Assembly (NCBI GenBank): GCA_002420105.1
Contig: DIHJ01000096.1
Location: forward strand, 1-11,008
DNA from: Nitrospira sp. UBA5699
Lineage (GTDB): Bacteria > Nitrospirota > Nitrospiria > Nitrospirales > Nitrospiraceae
Length of the DNA: 11,008 bases
Reading direction: 5' to 3'
The stretch's first letter is position 1. Each line of letters starts with the position of its first letter. Under the pieces are notes generated by a model. The model saw nothing but the letters and a program-made list of their open reading frames with translations. It ran no database searches and was not told the DNA's origin. This document shows positions 6,355-11,008 of the stretch, piece after piece. The translations under genes and the position numbers were made by a program.

Positions 6355-7433
6355 CGGACTGTGCAGACCTGCTCGAACGCGTCGAGGAATGCGGTGAACT
6401 GCGCTTCCGTCAGGGCCCCCATGTTGGCGACCCGGAAAATCTTGTTCTCGAGATTCCCCTGGCCGGCGTAGATGACGTAGCCCTGCTCTTTCAACCGGTC
6501 GTGCAGCGACTGATAGGTGAGGCCGTCCGGCAGGTAGTAGGCGGTAATCGTGTTGGATTGCCGGTCCGGCGTGAGAACCGGCTTGATCCCCAGCTTCGCC
6601 ATCCGCTCGCGAATCAGGTGGGCCATTCTCCTGTACCGCTGGACGCGTTTGGCGACGCCTTCCTCCAGCAATTCGTTGAGCGCTTCGTCGAACGCGTAAT
6701 ACACCTGGACGGCGGGCGTGAAGGGAACGGTCCCGCGCCCCTGATCGTCCACATAGTGGGTGAGGTGCAGGTACCAGGATCGCTTGGGGTAGGCGCGCAT
6801 CCGCTCCAGAAACCCTTTGCGCACGAGGACGAAGGACACGCCGGGAAAACCCTGAATGCATTTCCCCGCCGTGCCGGCCACCATGTACATGTGCGAGCCG
6901 GCGATGTCGATGGTTTCACCGGCCAGCGCGCTGACGGCATCCACGATGAACACGCGGTTCTGGCTGTCGACGACCTCCGCGATCTCCTTGACCGGATTGA
7001 GCAGCCCGGTCGTGGTTTCGTGATGCACCATGGCCACGCCGTGCACTTCGGGATGCTGGCGGAGCGCCAGCCGCAACCGCTCGGGATCCGGCTTGACCGT
7101 CCATTCGTATTTCAGTTCCGACACGCCGAGGCGGGGAAGACTGACCATCTGGGAGAGCCGTTCCCCGTAGACACCGTTGTTGATGATCAGGATCCGCTTG
7201 CCGTGGGGAATCGAGGACATGAGCGCCGATTCGACGGCGGAGGTTCCCGAGCCGGTGATGACGGCCGCGGCGTATTCGTGCTCTGCCCCCGGCACAAAGG
7301 CTTTCAACAGCTTGGCTTGAATGCCGTGGAGCAGCTCCGTAAATTCGGACTCGCGATGGCACACGTCCGGGCGGAGGAGCGCCTGCCGCACCCGATCCGA
7401 GACGTTCACAGGACCTGGGTTCAAAAGTATCAT
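6351..7433 (-). CDS. phnW: 2-aminoethylphosphonate:pyruvate aminotransferase (PhnW type)
   Basis: A 360-aa class V, PLP-dependent aminotransferase, close to the usual PhnW length of about 367. Motifs in order: LNPGPV near the start, ITGSGTSAVES (59-69), IINNGVYGERL (83-93), MVHHETTTGLLNP (135-147), FIVDA with PLP-pyridine Asp165, and the PhnW-like AGKCIQGFPG, where Lys191 should form the Schiff base. The C-terminal YVIYAGQG…FRVANMG segment also matches PhnW. In an operon with a phosphonopyruvate-type decarboxylase it would run in the biosynthetic direction, phosphonoacetaldehyde to AEP. The start at 7433 is preferred over ATG 7460/TTG 7463 because the protein then begins MILLNPGPV as in the family and GGGAAG lies upstream. 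A related alanine-glyoxylate-type aminotransferase is the main alternative. Confidence 0.88.
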   Translation of the reverse strand: MILLNPGPVNVSDRVRQALLRPDVCHRESEFTELLHGIQAKLLKAFVPGAEHEYAAAVITGSGTSAVESALMSSIPHGKRILIINNGVYGERLSQMVSLPRLGVSELKYEWTVKPDPERLRLALRQHPEVHGVAMVHHETTTGLLNPVKEIAEVVDSQNRVFIVDAVSALAGETIDIAGSHMYMVAGTAGKCIQGFPGVSFVLVRKGFLERMRAYPKRSWYLHLTHYVDDQGRGTVPFTPAVQVYYAFDEALNELLEEGVAKRVQRYRRMAHLIRERMAKLGIKPVLTPDRQSNTITAYYLPDGLTYQSLHDRLKEQGYVIYAGQGNLENKIFRVANMGALTEAQFTAFLDAFEQVCTVR

Positions 7434-7553
7434 CGGCTTTCTTCCCTTCCCCCCCTCCATCAATGTGATCGAACCCGCTCGTCCCGCGCGCGGCCAACGA
7501 GGCCCTGCCGGTACGCCCTTGCCCGTGGCGCCGGGACTCCGCGTCCCCTCGCA

Positions 7554-7572
7554 GCCCGCACATGGTGCGGGC
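7554..7572. other. intercistronic hairpin before phnW
   Basis: GCCCGCAC-ATG-GTGCGGGC is a perfect 8-bp stem with a 3-nt loop, in the 160-bp gap between the decarboxylase C-terminal gene and the aminotransferase. No U-tract follows on the minus strand, so it is more likely an RNA processing or stability element, or an attenuator, than a simple terminator. Confidence 0.35.
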
Positions 7573-7593
7573 AGGCGGGCGGCGCGATTGCGC

Positions 7594-8172
7594 TCATTCT
7601 ATCGCTTTCATGAACCGTTTGGTGATGTCGGGCGGATCGAGAAGCACCCGCCCGGCGTCTTCGGCAAACTCGTTGACTTTGACGAGGAGCATGCTCGGCC
7701 CGTCCTTCTTCAGCATGTCTTTGAACTCATAGACGAGGTCGTCACGATCCAGCACCCGCTCCACATTCACGTACCCGGCGGCTTTTGCCACTTTCTCCAG
7801 CGGAACCACGTTGGAGATCGTCGGCTGGTTTCCGGTGGTTCCGTACACCTCGTTGTCGAACACCACGTGGATGAAATTCCTGGGCTTCAGCGCGCCGACG
7901 GTCGCCAGCGTGCCCATGCCCATCAGCACGTTGCCGTCCCCGTCGAACGTGATCACCTGCTTGTTGGGTTTGGCGAGCGCCACGCCGAGCGCGATCGCCG
8001 GCGCGTTGCCCATCGACCCGATCATGTAAAAATGCGTGGGCCGATCCGCGATCTTCTGGGCCTCGCGCGAGGGAAACCCGTTGCAGATGACGACCGGCTG
8101 ATCCGTCAGCAATTCCAGCAGCGCGGCGATCGCCTGCGCGCGACTGATGAGCGTGCCCTGCTCCGGCCTCAT
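7594..8172 (-). CDS. phosphonopyruvate/sulfopyruvate decarboxylase, TPP-binding (beta) subunit
   Basis: A 192-aa protein equal to the C-terminal, thiamine-diphosphate-binding half of phosphonopyruvate decarboxylase, or to ComE. The TPP/Mg signature is present: GDG at 78-80 followed after 26 residues by N107, within FDGDGNVLMGMGTLATVGAL…VVFDNEVYGTTGNQPT. SMGNAPAIALGVALA (53-67) is also typical. The YGTTGNQPT segment reads more like ComE than the GGQPT of single-chain Ppd enzymes, so the substrate is not settled by sequence alone. The ATG at 8172 overlaps the alpha-subunit stop by 4 bp (ATGA, 8169-8172) and has AAGGA upstream, so the two are probably translated as a coupled pair. An in-frame extension to 8253 is only the antiphase of the upstream gene. 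Confidence 0.88.
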   Translation of the reverse strand: MRPEQGTLISRAQAIAALLELLTDQPVVICNGFPSREAQKIADRPTHFYMIGSMGNAPAIALGVALAKPNKQVITFDGDGNVLMGMGTLATVGALKPRNFIHVVFDNEVYGTTGNQPTISNVVPLEKVAKAAGYVNVERVLDRDDLVYEFKDMLKKDGPSMLLVKVNEFAEDAGRVLLDPPDITKRFMKAIE

Positions 8173-8666
8173 GGGTGCAGTCCTTTCACGACGCCCTTCG
8201 TGATGAAGAGCGCGACCGGAATCCGTTGCCTCATGAATGTCTCCGCCACCCACTTGAAGTCTTCGACCGCGGTCTTCTCGGTCAGGGTGCGGTGGGGAAT
8301 CTTCATCGTATTGAGGAACTGCGGCATGACCTCGCCCATCACCAGATGCTCCGGCGCATCCTTGCCGCCCTGCCCGCGCCAGGACACGATCAGGACGCAG
8401 GGCTGCCGGTAAATCATGTTCAGGGAGATGAGGGTATTGAGCGAGGTGCCCAGCCCGGAATTCTGCATCAGAACGGCGGGAACTTTCCCCGCCATGTAGG
8501 CGCCCGCAGCCATCGCCACCGCCTCATCCTCCCGGACCGCCGGCGTATAGAGCCGCCTGTCCATCAGCTCGGCGATGATGCCCCCCAGGATCGAGTCGGG
8601 CACGCCCGTAAAGAAGTCGACCCCCATATCCTGCAGGGCCTGCACAAACGCATCGCTGTCGATCAT
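8169..8666 (-). CDS. phosphonopyruvate/sulfopyruvate decarboxylase, N-terminal (alpha) subunit
   Basis: A 165-aa pyrimidine-binding half of a thiamine-diphosphate decarboxylase. FFTGVPDSIL (18-27) is characteristic of phosphonopyruvate decarboxylase. REDEAVAMAAGAYMAGKVPAVLMQNSGLG (45-73) carries the expected cofactor-activating Glu48 and resembles ComD (sulfopyruvate decarboxylase alpha). SWRGQGGKDAPEH (95-107) again resembles Ppd. Canonical Ppd is one chain of about 380 aa. Here it is split in two, 165 + 192 aa, with a 4-bp overlap. The PhnW-type partner argues for phosphonopyruvate -> phosphonoacetaldehyde + CO2. It is the first gene of the operon, with GAAGGAAGG about 8 nt before the ATG and a strong promoter just upstream. 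Confidence 0.87.
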   Translation of the reverse strand: MIDSDAFVQALQDMGVDFFTGVPDSILGGIIAELMDRRLYTPAVREDEAVAMAAGAYMAGKVPAVLMQNSGLGTSLNTLISLNMIYRQPCVLIVSWRGQGGKDAPEHLVMGEVMPQFLNTMKIPHRTLTEKTAVEDFKWVAETFMRQRIPVALFITKGVVKGLHP

Positions 8667-8714
8667 CGTCTCAGCCTTCCTTCAGTCAATCCGCGGCCAT
8701 GGAAAAGCGCGCGC

Positions 8715-8744
8715 ATTATAAGCCATGCCTCGACGCTTTCTCAA
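8715..8744 (-). promoter_or_regulatory. sigma70-type promoter of the phosphonate-type operon
   Basis: On the minus strand TTGAGA (8744-8739), an 18-nt spacer and a perfect TATAAT (8720-8715). Transcription should start near 8708, leaving about 40 nt of leader before the ATG at 8666. It lies in the 127-bp divergent gap between the operon and the plus-strand secreted-protein genes. No equally good promoter was seen for the plus strand. Confidence 0.65.
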
Positions 8745-8793
8745 GGAAACGCTGCCAGTTGCGCCCCGCCCGGCACCGTGGTAGCGTGCCTCA

Positions 8794-9303
8794 ATGAACC
8801 GACCGCTCGTCCTGCTGGGGTTGACCCTGCTCCTTGCGCAACCGACTCCCTCCGGCGCCGTTCCGATGACGAACGATCCCAAGGGATTTGAAAATATCGC
8901 CTGGGGCTCCGCCCTGCGCTCGCGCCCGGACCTGGAAGTCACGCGCGAAGACCCCCACGTGGTGGAGTATCGGCTCAAAGGGACGGTGCCGGCCTTCGCC
9001 GGCATTCCGGTCGAGAGCATCCGCCTCTCGGCCGTGGACGAACAGTTCGCCCGCGTCACCGTCCGTTACCACGGCGAGAACACGCACAAACGGATCATGC
9101 TCTACCTGGAGCGGGAGTTCGGACCGATCGAGCGGATTCCGGGGCAGATGATGCGCGGCCTCAATCAGCAGTACAACTGGCGCGGGAGCGACTCGGAGAT
9201 CAACCTGACCTATCAAGCCAGCACGGAGCGCGGGTTCATCTTCCTCGACAGCCGGACCCTCGCCCCGCGATTCAACGATCAGATCACCGATTCGGCGGAA
9301 TAA
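8794..9303 (+). CDS. secreted protein with GFxxIxWG signature, unknown function (copy 1)
   Basis: A 169-aa protein with a signal peptide (MNRPLVLLGLTLLLAQPTPSG…), probable cleavage after A22, so the mature form would start VPMTNDPKGFENIAWG. The rest is a soluble domain with FARVTVRYHGENTH and FGPIERIPGQ. I do not know its function. The N-terminal GFxxIxWG pattern recurs in uncharacterised secreted proteins of Nitrospira and Deltaproteobacteria, as far as I recall. It is a clear paralog of the next gene, 3 bp away: same mature start, same central FARVTVRY motif, same GP(I/L)(E/D)R(I/T)PGQ. It is divergent from the phosphonate-type operon. The start has no strong Shine-Dalgarno but gives a good signal peptide. 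Confidence 0.75.
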   Translation: MNRPLVLLGLTLLLAQPTPSGAVPMTNDPKGFENIAWGSALRSRPDLEVTREDPHVVEYRLKGTVPAFAGIPVESIRLSAVDEQFARVTVRYHGENTHKRIMLYLEREFGPIERIPGQMMRGLNQQYNWRGSDSEINLTYQASTERGFIFLDSRTLAPRFNDQITDSAE

Positions 9304-9306
9304 CCC

Positions 9307-9846
9307 ATGTCCCGCGCACGAGCGGATCGACCATCTCAGCGCTTCCGAGTTCTGACCGGCGGCCTCCTCGCCTTCCTGTTGATGTGCGGGACGGTGCTCG
9401 CGGTTCCGATGAAGGACGACCCGAACGGATTCGAGGGCATTCCCTGGGGCGTCACGCTGTCCGAATCGGACAACTTCGGGATGACGGAGGACGCCGGCCG
9501 GTTGAAAACGTACGAACTGAAAACCGGGCCGCCGACGCTCGGACAGACCAGGGTCGAGTCGATGAAGTTCATGACGATCGACGATAAATTCGCGCGCGTC
9601 ACGGTCCGGTATCAGGGGAAAGACGCGCACGATCAGATCCTGGCCTTTCTGCAGACCCGCTACGGTCCGCTGGACCGCACGCCGGGACAATTCTCCGTCG
9701 GGCCGGTGAAGTTTTACGCGTGGCAGGGATTCGAGACCGAAGTCACCATGCGCTATGAAGCCCGGCTCGACCGCGGGATCATCTTCTTCGAAAGCCAGAC
9801 GCTCCGGGCCAAACTGACGGAAGGCAACTCCGCGACCGTTTTCTAG
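9307..9846 (+). CDS. secreted protein with GFxxIxWG signature, unknown function (copy 2)
   Basis: A 179-aa protein, paralogous to the preceding gene. An Arg-rich n-region (MSRARADRPSQRFR) and a hydrophobic stretch end at VLA (30-32); the mature form would begin VPMKDDPNGFEGIPWGVTL, exactly parallel to copy 1. It shares FARVTVRYQGKDAH and YGPLDRTPGQ with it. The start follows the upstream stop after 3 bp, with GGCGGA upstream, so the two are surely co-transcribed. Divergence between copies is greatest around residues 50-75 and at the C-terminus. The function is unknown. A periplasmic or lipid/cell-envelope binding role is possible, but nothing in the sequence proves it. Confidence 0.75.
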   Translation: MSRARADRPSQRFRVLTGGLLAFLLMCGTVLAVPMKDDPNGFEGIPWGVTLSESDNFGMTEDAGRLKTYELKTGPPTLGQTRVESMKFMTIDDKFARVTVRYQGKDAHDQILAFLQTRYGPLDRTPGQFSVGPVKFYAWQGFETEVTMRYEARLDRGIIFFESQTLRAKLTEGNSATVF

Positions 9847-9852
9847 GCCGTC

Positions 9853-9874
9853 CGGCCCGCGGCCGAAACTTTTC
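9853..9874 (+). terminator. weak candidate terminator after the tandem secreted-protein genes
   Basis: CGGCC-CGC-GGCCG (9853-9865) followed by AAACTTTTC, 7 bp after the stop at 9846. The stem is only 5 bp and the U-tract is short. Confidence 0.35.
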
Positions 9875-9875
9875 A

Positions 9876-9905
9876 TTGACAACTGCCAACGCGCTTTCGC
9901 ATCAT
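9876..9905 (+). promoter_or_regulatory. candidate promoter for the lyase gene
   Basis: A perfect TTGACA (9876-9881), an 18-nt spacer and CATCAT (4/6 match to -10). The predicted start near 9912 would leave the ATG at 9914 almost leaderless, consistent with the absence of a Shine-Dalgarno there. Confidence 0.3.
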
Positions 9906-9913
9906 GCGCACGT

Positions 9914-10765
9914 ATGCATAACGCAACCAAACTGCGGGCCGCGCTAAAAAAACCGGGCGCGCTGAAGGTCGTCGGCGCCCATGACGCGCTGAGCGCGCGC
10001 CTGATCGAACGCGCCGGGTTCGACGGCGTCTGGGCCAGCGGCTTCGCCATTTCCGCCTCGCTCAAGTGCATTCCCGACGCCAGTTTCATCACCTCCAGCG
10101 AGCAGTTGGAGGTCGAACGCAACATCGCCGAGGCCGTGAGCATCCCCGTGATCGCCGACTGCGACACCGGATACGGCAACGCGCTGAACGTGATGCGCAC
10201 CGTCAGCGAACTCGAACACGCCGGCGTGTCCATCCTCGGCATCGAGGACACGCTGCAGCCGGCGCGCTTCGGCCATGGCGGCGCCACCGAACTGGTGACG
10301 ATCGGCGAGATGACCGGCAAGCTGCGCGCGGCGCTTGCGGCGCGGCAGGATCCCGAACTGGTGATCGCCGCGCGCATCGCCAGCGCCCGCGTCGAAGGCG
10401 TCGAGGGCACGGTGGCGCGGGCAAAGGCCTATGCGCAGACCGGCGTCGATGCGCTGGTCGTGGTCGAAGTCGACGACATCGGGATCATCCGCGGCGTCAG
10501 TGCCGCAACAAAGCTGCCGCTGATCGTCGGCTCCGGCGCGATGACCTCGATGCGCCATGAACTGGAACCACTGCGCGCGCGCATCCTGCTGCAGGGCCAC
10601 CAGCCGGTGGCGGCCGCGGTGAAGGCCCTGCGCGGCGTCTACGAGCACCTGCACCGGGGCGGGGCGCCGGACGAACTGAAACCCGTGATCGCGTCGCCCG
10701 CGGAACTGGACGTACTGACGCGCGCGGACGAATATGCACGGGCGCAGCGGGATTACCTGCGCTGA
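9914..10765 (+). CDS. isocitrate lyase/PEP mutase superfamily lyase (oxaloacetate decarboxylase-like)
   Basis: A 283-aa beta-barrel enzyme of the ICL/PEPM superfamily. The N-terminus (GAHDALSARLIERAGFDGVW, 21-40, then ASGFAISAS) resembles PEP mutase and phosphonopyruvate hydrolase. ADCDTGYGNALNVMRTV (81-97) supplies the Mg-binding acids D82/D84. The decisive loop reads GIEDTLQPARFG (109-120). This matches the EDTLLPAQFG-type loop of Pseudomonas oxaloacetate decarboxylase relatives rather than the EDKxxxKxNS signature of PEP mutase or the KxCGH of isocitrate lyases. The usual ARxEA is ARIASA here. The reaction is therefore probably C-C cleavage of a 2-oxo or hydroxy diacid; the substrate is unknown. 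It is followed after 37 bp by a tricarboxylate-type receptor gene, which suits uptake and catabolism of an organic acid. The start is the first ATG, without a Shine-Dalgarno. Confidence 0.78.
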   Translation: MHNATKLRAALKKPGALKVVGAHDALSARLIERAGFDGVWASGFAISASLKCIPDASFITSSEQLEVERNIAEAVSIPVIADCDTGYGNALNVMRTVSELEHAGVSILGIEDTLQPARFGHGGATELVTIGEMTGKLRAALAARQDPELVIAARIASARVEGVEGTVARAKAYAQTGVDALVVVEVDDIGIIRGVSAATKLPLIVGSGAMTSMRHELEPLRARILLQGHQPVAAAVKALRGVYEHLHRGGAPDELKPVIASPAELDVLTRADEYARAQRDYLR

Positions 10766-10802
10766 GCACAGGTCATACACAATACTTACAACAGGAGGAA
10801 TC

Positions 10803-11008
10803 ATGCACAGCGCCTACGGCATCGTCTTCACGCTCCTCATCCTGCTCGGCGCAAGCGCCCCGCTGCAGGCACAGGATTTTCCGAACAGGACGATACGCAT
10901 CGTCGTCGGCTTCGCCGCCGGCGGCGGCGTCGACAAGTCCGCGCGCTTCATCGGCAAACACCTGACCGATTCCCTGGGCCAGCAGGTCATCGTCGACAAC
11001 CGGCCCGG
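10803..11008 (+). CDS. Bug/TctC-type periplasmic solute-binding receptor, N-terminal part
   Basis: A reading frame cut by the window end; 68 complete codons are visible. A signal peptide (MHSAYGIVFTLLILLGASAPLQA, about 23 residues) is followed by QDFPNRTIRIVVGFAAGGGV. Then come DKSARFIGKHL and LGQQVIVDNRPG, the hallmark start of Bug-family receptors of the tripartite tricarboxylate transporter (TTT) group. These bind carboxylic acids in the periplasm. The start is secure: AGGAGGA lies just before the ATG. It lies 37 bp after the lyase gene and is probably co-transcribed; its ligand may be the lyase substrate or a precursor. Such receptors are especially numerous in Burkholderiales. Full-length members are about 320 aa. 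Confidence 0.9.
   Translation, partial: MHSAYGIVFTLLILLGASAPLQAQDFPNRTIRIVVGFAAGGGVDKSARFIGKHLTDSLGQQVIVDNRP

Noticed and set aside
6355..6861. N-terminal extension of the nucleotidyltransferase
   Set aside because: The extra residues are an out-of-frame reading of the aminotransferase; the family motif begins exactly at ATG 6354, which overlaps the upstream stop.
6501..7613. A 370-aa plus-strand frame
   Set aside because: It is antisense to the PhnW-type aminotransferase, whose motifs are unmistakable.
8791..10410. A 539-aa open frame on the minus strand
   Set aside because: It lies opposite three plus-strand genes with signal peptides or superfamily motifs, its product is low-complexity with no recognisable domain, and it is a GC-rich antiphase frame.
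9914..10765. Canonical PEP mutase (pepM)
   Set aside because: The EDKxxxKxNS active-site signature is absent; the loop reads EDTLQPARFG, as in oxaloacetate decarboxylase-like members.

Overview
The window is GC-rich bacterial DNA with short intergenic gaps. Gene content and style (Hsp20 beside small basic and membrane ORFs, tandem secreted proteins with a GFxxIxWG signature, a phosphonate-type operon) suggest a Nitrospira-like or deltaproteobacteria-like chromosome; this is inference from family resemblance, not a marker gene. The last ~1.1 kb (9914-11008) instead looks betaproteobacterial: a lyase of the isocitrate lyase/PEP mutase superfamily followed by a Bug/TctC-type periplasmic receptor. 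That edge may be a transferred segment or a chimeric contig join.

Layout. 31-1159: an IS481-type insertion sequence with 15/19 matching terminal repeats; its transposase is broken by a one-base deletion near 795. 1247-1612 (+): a PilZ-domain protein with both c-di-GMP-binding motifs. 1613-1759: a convergent intergenic gap almost filled by a potential three-stem structure. 1760-2775 (-): a 61-aa membrane protein with a near-perfect Shine-Dalgarno, a possible 66-aa basic protein, and an Hsp20 small heat-shock protein with a terminator.

3023-8666 (-): the core of the window, six co-directional genes behind a good sigma70-type promoter (TTGAGA-N18-TATAAT, 8715-8744). In order of transcription they are: the N-terminal half and the C-terminal half of a thiamine-diphosphate phosphono/sulfopyruvate decarboxylase (4-bp overlap), a PhnW-type aminotransferase, a PntC/LicC-type nucleotidyltransferase (4-bp overlap), a CDP-alcohol phosphatidyltransferase with a degenerate nucleotidyltransferase domain fused in front, and a flippase-like UPF0104/LPG-synthase-TM membrane protein. 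Read together they suggest: phosphonopyruvate -> phosphonoacetaldehyde -> 2-aminoethylphosphonate (AEP) -> CMP-AEP -> transfer to a lipid or polyol -> membrane handling. This would be a phosphonolipid or phosphonate headgroup pathway. The committing enzyme, PEP mutase, is not in the operon.

8794-9846 (+): two tandem paralogous secreted proteins of unknown function, divergent from the operon. 9914-10765 (+): the superfamily lyase, whose active-site loop resembles the oxaloacetate decarboxylase branch and lacks the PEP mutase signature. 10803-11008 (+): the start of a Bug-type solute-binding protein, cut by the window end.
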